A stretch of DNA of 64,000 bases from an uncultured Prevotellaceae bacterium. Lineage in GTDB: Bacteria > Bacteroidota > Bacteroidia > Bacteroidales > Bacteroidaceae. The number at the start of each line of letters is the position of its first letter. Positions within the stretch are counted from its first letter, which is position 1. The notes under the pieces were generated by a model that searched no databases, was not told the origin of the DNA, and saw only the letters and a program-made list of their open reading frames with translations. The position numbers and the translations under genes were made by a program. The stretch is taken from positions 1-64,000 of the forward strand of contig CAMVLT010000012.1 in assembly GCA_947168395.1 (NCBI GenBank), written 5' to 3'. This document shows positions 15,790 to 24,026 of the stretch, one piece after another.

Positions 15790-16371
15790 TCATTTCTTGT
15801 GAAACACTTGATTAATGAGAGTTTCAAATTCATTGTATGCAAAGGTGCCGCGGAGTTCACTGAGCGCATCCGCCAGCCCCCGGTAGTGCCACTCGTGGTC
15901 TTTGGGGTCTTTGGCATGGAAAAGGTCCCACAGGGCATCGCCCTGCTGGGCATAGTCGCGGGCGATGGCCCGCATGTTTGAAAGTTTGTCACCGAGAGCC
16001 ACAATCTTGCCATCGCGTGAGGCATGGGCGAGACGGTCGATGGCGGCCTGCTTGCGGGCGTGCCAGCTTTCCTCGACGGACAAGCCGTCGAGTACGGTAT
16101 CGCTCTCTGAGGCCACGAGCGAGGCGATGCGGTCGCCGAACTCAGTACGGATTTGTTCTATCGTAACGTCGGTGTCCTCCACCGTGTCGTGAAGTGCAGC
16201 GGCTGCCAGCAGTTCCTGGTCGCAGGTCATCGTGGCGACAATCTCCATCGCTTCCATCGGATGAACAATGTAAGGGAAACCCTTGCCGCGACGCTCTGTC
16301 CCGGCATGGGCACGGACGGCGAATACAATGGCGCGGTCCAGCAATGTAGTGTCTAACGGTTTGTTTGCCAT
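15790..16371 (-). CDS. Stand-alone HD phosphohydrolase (RSH hydrolase-like)
   Basis: 193 residues. The fold matches the hydrolase half of RelA/SpoT: FAVRAHAGTERRGKGFPYIV, HPMEAMEIVATM, ALHDTVEDTDVTIEQI with the HD pair, and GDKLSNMRAIARDY near the end of the domain. It may hydrolyse (p)ppGpp (MESH1-like small alarmone hydrolase) or a related nucleotide. It is the last gene of a minus-strand trio, one base after the phosphatase stop at 16373. Together with rsh at 7451 it is the second HD alarmone-type protein in the window. Substrate is not provable from sequence. Confidence 0.8.
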   Translation of the reverse strand: MANKPLDTTLLDRAIVFAVRAHAGTERRGKGFPYIVHPMEAMEIVATMTCDQELLAAAALHDTVEDTDVTIEQIRTEFGDRIASLVASESDTVLDGLSVEESWHARKQAAIDRLAHASRDGKIVALGDKLSNMRAIARDYAQQGDALWDLFHAKDPKDHEWHYRGLADALSELRGTFAYNEFETLINQVFHKK

Positions 16372-16372
16372 T

Positions 16373-17254
16373 CTATTCCAAATATTTTGTTCTCAACTGT
16401 TGCTGCTCTTCCTTCGAAAAGCCTAATTGATTTTCGATGTACCCGGATAGTGAGCCATACTTCTGGTCAATCAGGTCGAGAGTCGCCTCAAAGTTCTCGC
16501 GGCTCACGCCGACCATGGCATGGATAAAGGCAATGGCACCCTCGGAGCCGTCTTTTCCCTGGACTTGGGCTGTCAATGCTTTCACCTGCGGGGCATAGCT
16601 CTGGTTGGAGAGGTCGAAGTCCTCGATGATGACATCGCGGCTGGCCCCAAGGGCTGCCAGGAGGAAGGCCGAGGCCCAGCCGGCACGGTCCTTGCCCTGC
16701 GAGCAATGCCAGAGCACGCCGCCCTCGGCACGTAGCACACCACGGAGGAACGCGCCGTAGTAATGCTGCGCAGTGGAGTCGGTCACAATGGCAGGATAGA
16801 GCTCATGGGCCATCGCCTGTGCCTTGGGCTCGAAGGCATACTTCATCAGCACTGCCAGCATGTCGCGGGTGTCCATCTTTGTTGTATCCGGCCTACTGGA
16901 GGAGAATCCTTGAATGAACGCCTTGGGCAAAGTTGAGAGGTGGGTATAACTCACCCCGTCGATGACACGGTCGGGGGCTGCATTGGCTTCGGCATCGAAA
17001 CGAAAGTCGAATACGTCCGTCAGATGATACTTCCCTTTCAGCACAGCCACGTCGCCGTCGGTGGCCTTCGAGAGATTTCCGCAGCGGACGAGCATGCCCG
17101 TGCGGACCATCTGTCCATCTTGCATGACGAGTGTACCCATGTCGCGGGCATTCTCGATGCCGTCAAAGGCGATGGCACGTTGTGATAGGGCAACTTGGGC
17201 AGAAAACGTCATTGCCAGTAAAACAATTGCGTTCGCAAATCCATGCTTATTCAT
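16373..17254 (-). CDS. Secreted tyrosine/dual-specificity phosphatase
   Basis: 293 residues. A signal peptide (FANAIVLLAMTFSAQVALSQ) is followed by the Y_phosphatase3 N-terminal motif GIENARDMGTL and RTGMLVRCGNLSKAT. The active-site P-loop is HCSQGKDRAGWASAFLLAAL, with Cys nucleophile and Arg (C-x5-R). Such enzymes remove phosphate from tyrosine or phosphoinositide-like substrates; this one is predicted in the periplasm. It lies between an APH-like kinase gene (39-bp gap) and the HD gene (1-bp gap), so a phosphate-handling trio is likely co-transcribed. The natural substrate is unknown. Confidence 0.85.
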   Translation of the reverse strand: MNKHGFANAIVLLAMTFSAQVALSQRAIAFDGIENARDMGTLVMQDGQMVRTGMLVRCGNLSKATDGDVAVLKGKYHLTDVFDFRFDAEANAAPDRVIDGVSYTHLSTLPKAFIQGFSSSRPDTTKMDTRDMLAVLMKYAFEPKAQAMAHELYPAIVTDSTAQHYYGAFLRGVLRAEGGVLWHCSQGKDRAGWASAFLLAALGASRDVIIEDFDLSNQSYAPQVKALTAQVQGKDGSEGAIAFIHAMVGVSRENFEATLDLIDQKYGSLSGYIENQLGFSKEEQQQLRTKYLE

Positions 17255-17293
17255 TTCTCTTGTCTGTTGATAATCGCCTATTCTTAATTAATC

Positions 17294-18145
17294 TTACTCA
17301 CCAGGCAACATCAGGACAAGTCTTTGTATGGACTCAGCCGGAAGGGAGCTGTGGTAGGCCATGTCAAAGACATACGGTACTTTGGCGGCATAGAATGGAA
17401 AGAGGCGCTTGGTGTATGTCTCCAGTGCGCCAGGATCTGTCGTCCCCAGGTAGGCGGGGAAGAAGATGTCCCAGTGCCTGGTAAGGGTTTCGGGCGTTAC
17501 GTGTAAAAGGTTGTCGGCCCGGTCAGCTTTCATTAGGTGCGTTATTGTCCACAGAACGCTCAAGTCCCATTCGGGAAGACCGTAACTAAACTCGCCCACG
17601 TCAATCCAGAGCGCACGGTCTCCGTCGGTGATGATATTCCCGATATGGAGGTCTCCGTGCAGACAGGTGTCCACTTCGGGCGTTTTGTCTATGAAAGCCA
17701 GGGCGCGTCGTTTGAATTCTTCTGGGACAAGATTCTTTTCCTGGTAGAAGCGGATGAGCACCTGCTTGTACGAGCGAAGTCGGGCAGTGTCGGCCCTTTG
17801 GGCGTGTAGTTTCCGGGCTGCGCGGGCAAAGGCGAGGGAGATTTCCTCTAACCGCTCGGGCTCCTGAGAGATGATGCGGGTAAAGGAGCGCTTGTTCCTG
17901 ATGAGTTCGTATTCGGCACCGAAGCGCTCCCCATCGGTTACCAGCCTATAAGGCTCCGGTGTGGGAATGCCCATTTCGAAAACGGTGCGTGCGGTGAGGA
18001 ATTCCGCCGCTGCCCTGTCGGCTTCAAAGCCTGGATTGTAGAGCTTGGCCAGAGTGTTCTTGGTCTTGTGCGTGTAGGAAACGGCGGTTCCGCCTTCTCC
18101 CGTGCGAACGTACTCGTTCAGATTTATATTTTCGTAAGTTTGCAT
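17294..18145 (-). CDS. APH/choline-kinase-fold phosphotransferase
   Basis: 283 residues. Kinase-like motifs: AVSYTHKTKNTLAKLYNPGF (ATP-site Lys), CLHGDLHIGNIITDGDRALW (HxDxxxxN catalytic loop) and IDVGEFSYGLPEWDLSVLW (metal Asp). The layout matches the TIGR02172 group of aminoglycoside phosphotransferase-like proteins found in Fibrobacter and Bacteroidota, whose substrates are unknown. There is no signal peptide. It heads the trio kinase-phosphatase-HD hydrolase, 9 bp after the cdsA stop on the same strand, so it may be part of the rsfS-ftsH-cdsA transcript. Antibiotic resistance should not be assumed. Confidence 0.8.
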   Translation of the reverse strand: MQTYENINLNEYVRTGEGGTAVSYTHKTKNTLAKLYNPGFEADRAAAEFLTARTVFEMGIPTPEPYRLVTDGERFGAEYELIRNKRSFTRIISQEPERLEEISLAFARAARKLHAQRADTARLRSYKQVLIRFYQEKNLVPEEFKRRALAFIDKTPEVDTCLHGDLHIGNIITDGDRALWIDVGEFSYGLPEWDLSVLWTITHLMKADRADNLLHVTPETLTRHWDIFFPAYLGTTDPGALETYTKRLFPFYAAKVPYVFDMAYHSSLPAESIQRLVLMLPGE

Positions 18146-18154
18146 AATGTCAAT

Positions 18155-19003
18155 TTAGAACAAGGTTAGCGTGTAAAGATACACCACCGAGGCGGGGACG
18201 GCCATCAGGGTGGAGTCGAAGCGGTCGAGCATGCCGCCGTGGCCCGGCAGAATGTTACCGCTATCCTTGATGCCGAGGGTGCGCTTGAAAAGCGACTCTA
18301 TCAGGTCGCCCCACGTGCCGAAAACTACCACCACGATGCCCAAGCCAGCCCACTCGTAAGCCGTCAGTCGGAGGTCGTTCACGTCGTACTGCTCAGTGAA
18401 ATACCAGATAAGCACGGCTGCCACGACTACTAACAGCCCACCGCCGATACTGCCTTCCCATGACTTGCCCGGCGAAACACGGGGGAAGAGCTTGTGACGG
18501 CCCAGCAGCGAGCCACAGATGTAGGCACCGGCATCGTTGATCCACAGGAACACGAATACCGACAACGGCATCAGGTAGGTGTACTGAATATCGTAGCCGT
18601 TGCTGCGGAACGCCAGCACGTTGAGCAACGAGAACGGCAGGGCAATATACAGCTGCGACATCATGGTGTACGCCCAGTTGTTCACGGGGTCCTTGGCCTT
18701 CAGGTAAAGCTCGGCCACCATCAGGTAGATGATGCTGACGAGGTAGGGTATGAATACCGTGGCCGGCGTCAGCCCGCTGTTGTAGCCCGCCATCGCCAAA
18801 AACAGGTAGACACCGCTGACGGTAGAAATAAAGCGGTTGATGCTGATGAACGGACGGTCGTTCACCAGTCCGGCAAACTCCCAGATGGTCATGCCGGTGA
18901 CGATGCTGAACAGCAGGGTCATAGCCCGTGGATTGAGGAAACTCGTGACGATGGCTGCCACGAAAAACACTGCCGTAATGGTTCTGACGATGAAATTCTT
19001 CAT
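18155..19003 (-). CDS. cdsA: Phosphatidate cytidylyltransferase CdsA
   Basis: 282 residues with about seven hydrophobic segments. The CDP-diacylglycerol synthase signature is complete near the C-terminus: SPGKSWEGSIGGGLL, then GDLIESLFKRTLGIKDSGN, then ILPGHGGMLDRFDSTLM. It makes CDP-diacylglycerol from CTP and phosphatidic acid in the inner membrane. Its ATG overlaps the ftsH stop by 4 bp, so it is translationally coupled to ftsH, a usual Bacteroidota order. Confidence 0.95.
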   Translation of the reverse strand: MKNFIVRTITAVFFVAAIVTSFLNPRAMTLLFSIVTGMTIWEFAGLVNDRPFISINRFISTVSGVYLFLAMAGYNSGLTPATVFIPYLVSIIYLMVAELYLKAKDPVNNWAYTMMSQLYIALPFSLLNVLAFRSNGYDIQYTYLMPLSVFVFLWINDAGAYICGSLLGRHKLFPRVSPGKSWEGSIGGGLLVVVAAVLIWYFTEQYDVNDLRLTAYEWAGLGIVVVVFGTWGDLIESLFKRTLGIKDSGNILPGHGGMLDRFDSTLMAVPASVVYLYTLTLF

Positions 19004-21030
19004 GCTTCTTCCTCCTTCTTTTCTTTAGCTTCCAACGCAAGCTGCTTTCCGCGTTCCTCAGCCATGCGCTCGGCATCGGCACGCATCTGAGCCTCTAAGA
19101 GTTCCTCGGCACGGCTGACCCAGGGACGCTTGCCGAAGATGCGCTCTACGTCCTCGGCAAATATGACCTCGCGCTCCACCAGCAACTGCGCCAGCTGGGC
19201 GTGACCGTCCTTGTGCTCGGTCAGTATCTGCTTTGCACGGTCGTACTGCTCGTTTATCATCTTCAGCACCTCGTCGTCCATCAGCTTGGCCGTCTGCTCA
19301 GAGTAAGGACGCTGGAACTGGTACTCGGCATTGTTGTAGTAGCACACGTTGGGCAGCTTTTCCGACATGCCGGCGTAGGCTATCATGCCGTAGGCCTGCT
19401 TCGTGGTACGCTCCAGGTCGTTCATGGCCCCCGTCGAGATATGGCCGACAAACAGCTCCTCGGCAGCACGGCCGCCAAGCAGCGAGCACATCTCGTCGAG
19501 CATGGCCTCCTTGGTCTGCAGCACGCGCTCTTCGGGCAGGTACCAGGCAGCGCCTAAGGCCTGGCCACGCGGCACTATCGACACTTTTACCAGCGGGTTG
19601 GCAAACTCCGTGAACCACGAGATGGTGGCATGGCCGGCCTCGTGGATGGCGATGGAACGTTTCTCGGACTCGGTCATCACCTTCGTCTTCTTCTCCAGTC
19701 CGCCGATGATGCGGTCTACGGCATCAAGAAAGTCCTGCTTGCCCACCTTCTCACGGTTGAAGCGGGCTGCTATCAGGGCGGCCTCGTTGCAGACGTTGGC
19801 AATGTCGGCACCCGAGAAGCCCGGCGTCTGGCGGGCCAGGAAGTCCACGTCCACGTCGTCGGCCAGCTTCAGCGGCTTCAGGTGAACATGGAACACCTCT
19901 TTGCGCTCGTTCAGGTCGGGCAGGTCGACGTGTATCTGACGGTCGAAGCGTCCGGCACGCAGCAGGGCCGAGTCGAGCATGTCGGCACGGTTGGTGGCGG
20001 CCAGGGTGATGATGCCGCTGTTCGTTCCGAAGCCGTCCATCTCGGTCAGCAGGGCGTTCAGCGTGTTCTCGCGCTCATCGTTGCCACCCATGGCGGGATT
20101 CTTCGAGCGGGCACGGCCCACGGCGTCAATCTCGTCGATGAAGATGATGCACGGCGCCTTCTGCTTAGCCTGTTCAAATAGGTCGCGCACTCGTGAGGCA
20201 CCCACGCCGACGAACATCTCGACAAAGTCGGAACCCGACATCGAGAAGAACGGCACACCGGCCTCACCAGCCACGGCTTTCGCTAACAGCGTCTTACCCG
20301 TTCCCGGAGGACCTACCAGCAGCGCACCCTTGGGAATCTTGCCGCCCAGCTCGGTATATTTCTGCGGATTCTTCAGGAAGTCCACTATCTCCTGCATCTC
20401 CTGCTTGGCTCCGGCCTGTCCGGCCACGTCCTTGAACGTGATACCCAGTTCGCCACCCTTCTCATACATCTTGGCTTTCGACTTGCCCACGCTGAACATG
20501 CCGCCGCCAAAGCCTGCACCGCCGCCCATGCGACGGAAGAAGAACATCCACAGGCCAATAATAATCATCAGCGGCAGCAGACTATAGAACAGGTCGCCGA
20601 TGACACTACCACCCGACTTGTTCTCGTAGCTCAGCTTGCCCTTGAACTTACCCTCCTCCTTCATCTTGTCGACAAACTGCTCCACCTGGTCTACCGAGCC
20701 TATCTCCACGTCCACGTAGGGCGAGGTGCCCGTCTGCTTGTGTCCCTGCTTGAAGACGTCACGAATGTGCTCAGCCTTGACATACATCTTCAGCGAGTTC
20801 TGAGTCTTGTTCACTACAATCTTTTCGGCATAGCCACGCTCCACAAACGCCTTGAAGTCGGTATAGCTCGACTCCGTATGCGCCTGTGCCGTACCTACAC
20901 CATCGCCCGAACTGGTCAGGTAGAGCATGCCCAGCGTCAGTATGGCCACGAAATATATCCAGTTCATATTGAACTTCGGCATATTCATCTTCGGCCCGTT
21001 ATTGTTGTTCTGTCTCTGCTGTTCCATCAA
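19000..21030 (-). CDS. ftsH: ATP-dependent zinc metalloprotease FtsH
   Basis: 676 residues. An N-terminal membrane segment ([15 protein letters not shown]) precedes the periplasmic domain, and a second one is at [16 protein letters not shown]. The AAA module has [13 protein letters not shown] (Walker A), [13 protein letters not shown] (Walker B) and the SRH with RPGRFDRQI-like [17 protein letters not shown]. The M41 protease site is [13 protein letters not shown] (HExxH). It degrades membrane proteins and LpxC-like regulators. It lies 10 bp after rsfS and overlaps cdsA by 4 bp. The rsfS-ftsH spacer contains ATCAATT heptamers. Confidence 0.97.
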   Translation of the reverse strand: MMEQQRQNNNNGPKMNMPKFNMNWIYFVAILTLGMLYLTSSGDGVGTAQAHTESSYTDFKAFVERGYAEKIVVNKTQNSLKMYVKAEHIRDVFKQGHKQTGTSPYVDVEIGSVDQVEQFVDKMKEEGKFKGKLSYENKSGGSVIGDLFYSLLPLMIIIGLWMFFFRRMGGGAGFGGGMFSVGKSKAKMYEKGGELGITFKDVAGQAGAKQEMQEIVDFLKNPQKYTELGGKIPKGALLVGPPGTGKTLLAKAVAGEAGVPFFSMSGSDFVEMFVGVGASRVRDLFEQAKQKAPCIIFIDEIDAVGRARSKNPAMGGNDERENTLNALLTEMDGFGTNSGIITLAATNRADMLDSALLRAGRFDRQIHVDLPDLNERKEVFHVHLKPLKLADDVDVDFLARQTPGFSGADIANVCNEAALIAARFNREKVGKQDFLDAVDRIIGGLEKKTKVMTESEKRSIAIHEAGHATISWFTEFANPLVKVSIVPRGQALGAAWYLPEERVLQTKEAMLDEMCSLLGGRAAEELFVGHISTGAMNDLERTTKQAYGMIAYAGMSEKLPNVCYYNNAEYQFQRPYSEQTAKLMDDEVLKMINEQYDRAKQILTEHKDGHAQLAQLLVEREVIFAEDVERIFGKRPWVSRAEELLEAQMRADAERMAEERGKQLALEAKEKKEEEA

Positions 21031-21040
21031 TTATCAATTA

Positions 21041-21400
21041 TCAATCCACGTCAGGTATATGAGTTAATTTCGCATCATCCCAAAGGTGTTCCAGGTCGTA
21101 GTAGTCACGCACGTCGGGCAGGAAAATATGTACCAGCACGTCGATGAAGTCCATTGCCACCCACTGTGCGTTCTCAAGTCCCACCACGTGGGTTGGACGC
21201 TCGTTCAACTCCTTCCGGGCAAAGTCGCCCACCGACTCAGTGATAGCCTCCACCTGCGAAGGCGAGTTGCCTTGACAAATAACAAAATAGTGGCAGATGG
21301 TGCCGTCAATGCCCGACAAATCGGCCACAACGATTCCCATGCCCTTCTTCTCCTGGATTCCCCTTGTAATGCTTTCTACTAATTGTTTTGTTTGTTCCAT
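21041..21400 (-). CDS. rsfS: Ribosome silencing factor RsfS
   Basis: 119 residues from the ATG at 21400 (MEQTKQLVESITRGIQEKKG); the longer frame upstream runs through the promoter. Motifs: VVADLSGIDGTICHYFVICQ, RPTHVVGLENAQWVAMDFID, and VHIFLPDVRDYYDLEHLW, the conserved end of the Iojap/RsfS family. It binds L14 and blocks 50S-30S joining under starvation. It is the first gene of the rsfS-ftsH-cdsA transcript, with a -7 box at 21428-21436. Confidence 0.95.
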   Translation of the reverse strand: MEQTKQLVESITRGIQEKKGMGIVVADLSGIDGTICHYFVICQGNSPSQVEAITESVGDFARKELNERPTHVVGLENAQWVAMDFIDVLVHIFLPDVRDYYDLEHLWDDAKLTHIPDVD

Positions 21401-21427
21401 TAATATTATAAATATGTGAATGTGCAT

Positions 21428-21436
21428 GCAAAGATA
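21428..21436 (-). promoter_or_regulatory. -7 box for rsfS-ftsH-cdsA
   Basis: Reverse complement TATCTTTGC, 28 bp upstream of the rsfS ATG. Confidence 0.65.
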
Positions 21437-21507
21437 GTTGTTTTTTTCCGATTCAAGCCAATAATAACATATTTTTTGAGGTTTTTTTAAAAAAAACGGC
21501 AAAAAGT

Positions 21508-21539
21508 TTTGGTAGTTTCAGAAAAAGTAGTACCTTTGC
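21508..21539 (+). promoter_or_regulatory. Promoter of tRNA-Gln
   Basis: TTTG at 21508-21511 and TACCTTTGC at 21531-21539 with a 19-bp spacer, matching both Bacteroidota promoter elements. The tRNA starts 31 bp downstream. Confidence 0.75.
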
Positions 21540-21569
21540 ACCCGCAATTCAGAAATGCAAACAAAATTT

Positions 21570-21640
21570 TGGGGTATGGTGTAATGGTAACACTGCAGAT
21601 TCTGGTCCTGCCTTTCCTGGTTCGAGTCCGGGTACCCCAA
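21570..21640 (+). tRNA. tRNA-Gln (anticodon CUG)
   Basis: Acceptor arms TGGGGTA and TACCCCA pair fully; D arm GTG-TAATGGTAA-CAC; anticodon loop TTCTGGT with CTG; T arm CCTGGTTCGAGTCCGGG (one weak pair). CCA is not encoded. The pair closing the anticodon loop is A-C, a minor irregularity. Confidence 0.93.
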
Positions 21641-21649
21641 CAAAGATTT

Positions 21650-21684
21650 CCCAATCACTTACAAAGTGCTTGGGTTTTTCTTTT
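21650..21684 (+). terminator. Terminator after tRNA-Gln
   Basis: Stem CCCAATCACTT / AAGTGCTTGGG (one mismatch), loop ACA, then TTTTTCTTTT. Confidence 0.85.
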
Positions 21685-21712
21685 GTGTTTTTTGCCACGT
21701 CTAAACACCTGC

Positions 21713-21826
21713 TTTAGTGACATAGTGACAATAAGGGCGATTTTGATGTACCCAAAAATCAAAGATATAATTATAAAAAATAAGTCAAAACACGCTTATT
21801 GTCACTATGTCACTATGTCACTTTAG
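21713..21826. repeat. Inverted pair of octamer arrays
   Basis: Left arm TTTAGTGACATAGTGACAAT (21713) holds two AGTGACAN units; right arm (21795-21826) is its inverse with GTCACTAT, GTCACTAT, GTCACTTT. About 60 AT-rich bp separate them. It lies in the 500-bp noncoding stretch between tRNA-Gln and the gene at 22142. Confidence 0.75.
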
Positions 21827-21845
21827 AAAGCTTGGTCATATCAAA

Positions 21846-21911
21846 GACCCCCCACCCGATTGAGCAAGACCCCCCACCCGATCGAGCAAGACCCCCCACC
21901 CGATCGAGGGA
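21846..21911 (+). repeat. Three tandem 22-bp units
   Basis: GACCCCCCACCCGATTGAGC-type unit starting at 21846, 21868 and 21890. A short palindrome CCCTCCCAAAGGGAGGG follows at about 21922. The rest of the spacer to 22070 shows nothing recognisable. Confidence 0.85.
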
Positions 21912-22070
21912 GCGGATGAAGCCCTCCCAAAGGGAGGGATGTTTGAATAGAAGTAGCGGCACACTTGCATATAAACATCTCCTCTTTTGGAAAGGCTACG
22001 GGTGGGCGACCAAAGGTCGGGAATGTGGCTTGGGGAGGTCAATAATTTATAGAAAATTTTCTGCGCAATA

Positions 22071-22103
22071 TTTGCCTATATGGAATATATTTCCTAACTT
22101 TGC
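22071..22103 (+). promoter_or_regulatory. Promoter of the 22142 gene group
   Basis: TTTG (22071-22074), 20-bp spacer, TAACTTTGC (22095-22103), 38 bp before the ATG. Confidence 0.7.
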
Positions 22104-22141
22104 ATCGAATTTAGGATTGCATTTTGCAGATTACTTAAAAT

Positions 22142-22336
22142 ATGAAGAAAAAGACCATCATCAGAATTATCCTCGCCATCGTGGTGATAATCACCGTAGA
22201 ACTGTTTCAGTTCAACGGCATCCCCCACTACGAGACCATCACTCCCGATGGCCGCCGCGTACGTGAAGACCTCACCATCAGTGGCTACGACGACTTTGAG
22301 AACGAGCTGGAAAGGGTAATGGAGAAATTGAAATGA
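22142..22336 (+). CDS. Small single-pass membrane protein, unknown
   Basis: 64 residues: a Lys-rich start and one hydrophobic segment (IIRIILAIVVIITVELF), then a short hydrophilic domain with ISGYDDFENELERVMEKL. It may be membrane-anchored with the C-terminal part outside or a signal-anchor. The stop overlaps the glycerate kinase ATG by 4 bp, so translation is coupled. A clear two-element promoter precedes it. No family recognised. Confidence 0.65.
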   Translation: MKKKTIIRIILAIVVIITVELFQFNGIPHYETITPDGRRVREDLTISGYDDFENELERVMEKLK

Positions 22337-23376
22337 TTATTGTAGCGATAGACTCATTCAAGGGCTGTCTGACCTCGATGGAGGCAAATCAGGCGGCAAC
22401 GGAAGGTATCAGAAGGGTATGGCCTGATGCAGAGATTGTGCAGGTGCCAGTCAGCGATGGCGGCGAGGGCTTCTTAGAAGCTTTCCATGCTGCTATCGGC
22501 GGCGAACTGGTGGAGATGATGGTGAGAGACCCGCTGATGCGCCCCATCAAGGCGAAATATCTGCTGAAGGGCGAGGCGGCGGTGATAGAGATGGCCCAAG
22601 CCAGCGGCCTGACGCTGCTGACGGACGAGGAGCGCAACCCCATGGTGGCAACGAGCTACGGCACAGGGCAGTTGGTGGCCGACGCTGTGCGCAAGGGAGC
22701 CAAGCACGTCATTGTAGGACTTGGCGGCAGTGCTACGAGTGATGCAGGAATGGGGATGCTGCAGGCATTGAAAGGAGACTTCCCTCCTGAGGATGTCCGC
22801 TTCACCATAGCCTCTGATGTCAAGAACCCGCTCTATGGTGAGAACGGTGCTGCCCACGTGTTTGCACCGCAAAAGGGCGCTACAGCCGATGAGGTGTTGC
22901 TATTGGACGAACGGGCGAGGGAGTTTGCCGAAGTCTCTGCCACGCATTTCGGCTACGACCGTTCGCAGGAAGAAGGTGCCGGAGCCGCCGGTGGACTTGG
23001 CTATGCCTTCCTGCAATACCTGAACGCAGATTGCAAGCCAGGCATCCAGCTGCTGCTCGAAACCATCCGCTTCGATGAAATAGTCAAGGATGCCGACCTC
23101 GTCATCACGGGCGAAGGTGCTGCCGACCGTCAGACGCTGATGGGCAAACTGCCGATGGGAATCCTTCAGCAGTCGGCGGGAGTGCCCGTCTGTCTGATTG
23201 CCGGAAGAATCAACAACCAGGAAGAGCTGCTGAGGGCAGGCTTCGCACAAGTAGCATGTATCAATCCCGACGGAATCACCCTCGAAGAAGCCATGCGCAA
23301 AGAGGTGGCAAAGCGGCACATCGGTGATACTGTCAGTTTTTTGTTTTGTAACTTTGCAGCATCAAACGTAACATGA
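22333..23376 (+). CDS. glxK: Glycerate 2-kinase
   Basis: 347 residues. It begins MIIVAIDSFKGCLTSMEANQ, the GlxK-family start; VPVSDGGEGFLEAF and VIVGLGGSATSDAGMGMLQA are the nucleotide/substrate motifs, and DLVITGEGAADRQTLMGKLP closes the active site. It phosphorylates D-glycerate to 2-phosphoglycerate. The family is usually about 370-380 residues; this copy is a little shorter. It overlaps both neighbours by 4 bp (ATGA at each end), forming a tight operon with the membrane protein and the radical SAM gene. Confidence 0.92.
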   Translation: MIIVAIDSFKGCLTSMEANQAATEGIRRVWPDAEIVQVPVSDGGEGFLEAFHAAIGGELVEMMVRDPLMRPIKAKYLLKGEAAVIEMAQASGLTLLTDEERNPMVATSYGTGQLVADAVRKGAKHVIVGLGGSATSDAGMGMLQALKGDFPPEDVRFTIASDVKNPLYGENGAAHVFAPQKGATADEVLLLDERAREFAEVSATHFGYDRSQEEGAGAAGGLGYAFLQYLNADCKPGIQLLLETIRFDEIVKDADLVITGEGAADRQTLMGKLPMGILQQSAGVPVCLIAGRINNQEELLRAGFAQVACINPDGITLEEAMRKEVAKRHIGDTVSFLFCNFAASNVT

Positions 23377-24026
23377 AGAAGATTATGACAAGAGGAGTTC
23401 GATTCCAAGCTACAATGAGCATCCCGATGATTGGCATCTGCCGCCACCGCCTTGTGACCGACGGGCAGGGCGCGACCACACTCGTCGCCTTCCACGGCTG
23501 TCCACTGCGCTGCAAATACTGCCTGAACGCACAGTGCCTGCGGACGGACGGGGTATGGCGACGGATGGACGTACAAGAGATTCTCGACGAGGTGGCGGTC
23601 GATGATTTATACTTCAAAGCGACGAACGGCGGCATCACCTTCGGCGGTGGAGAGCCGTTGCTGAATGCCGATGGAATCGCGGATTTTTGCATGCGATGCC
23701 CGACGGAATGGCGTATTTATATCGAGACATCGCTAAACGTAGAGCGGCAGGCACTCGAGACGGTAGTACCCTACATCGACCACTATTACATTGATGTGAA
23801 GGACATGAATCCCGACATCTACCGCCGCTATACCTCACGGGACAACAGTCGCGTAGCAGAGAACCTCCAGTGGCTGGCCGACCACACAGCACTCGAAAAG
23901 GTGACCATCCGCCTGCCCCATATCCCCCACTACAACACGCAGGCCGACGTGGCCAGAAGCCGTCAGCAGCTTGAGGCAATGGGGTTCAAGGATTTCGATT
24001 GCTTTGACTACATCACTGATAGATGA
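23373..24026 (+). CDS. Radical SAM glycyl-radical activase-like protein
   Basis: 217 residues. The cluster motif is HGCPLRCKYCLN (C-x3-C-x2-C), within a domain starting IGICRHRLVTDGQGATTLVA as in pyruvate formate-lyase activases. Later motifs: ITFGGGEPLLNADGIA, IETSLNVERQALETVVPYID and YYIDVKDMNPDIYRRY. It should reduce SAM to place a glycyl radical on a partner enzyme, but no PFL-like gene is in the window, so the partner is unknown. It is coupled to glycerate kinase and runs 14 bp into the convergent GH43 gene. Confidence 0.85.
   Translation: MKKIMTRGVRFQATMSIPMIGICRHRLVTDGQGATTLVAFHGCPLRCKYCLNAQCLRTDGVWRRMDVQEILDEVAVDDLYFKATNGGITFGGGEPLLNADGIADFCMRCPTEWRIYIETSLNVERQALETVVPYIDHYYIDVKDMNPDIYRRYTSRDNSRVAENLQWLADHTALEKVTIRLPHIPHYNTQADVARSRQQLEAMGFKDFDCFDYITDR

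Noticed and set aside
17294..18145. Aminoglycoside resistance gene
   Set aside because: The kinase fold is shared by many metabolic kinases; the TIGR02172-type sequence and operon context give no support for resistance.
21846..21911. CRISPR-like spacing of short repeats
   Set aside because: Units are directly adjacent (22-bp period) with no spacers, and no cas genes are present.
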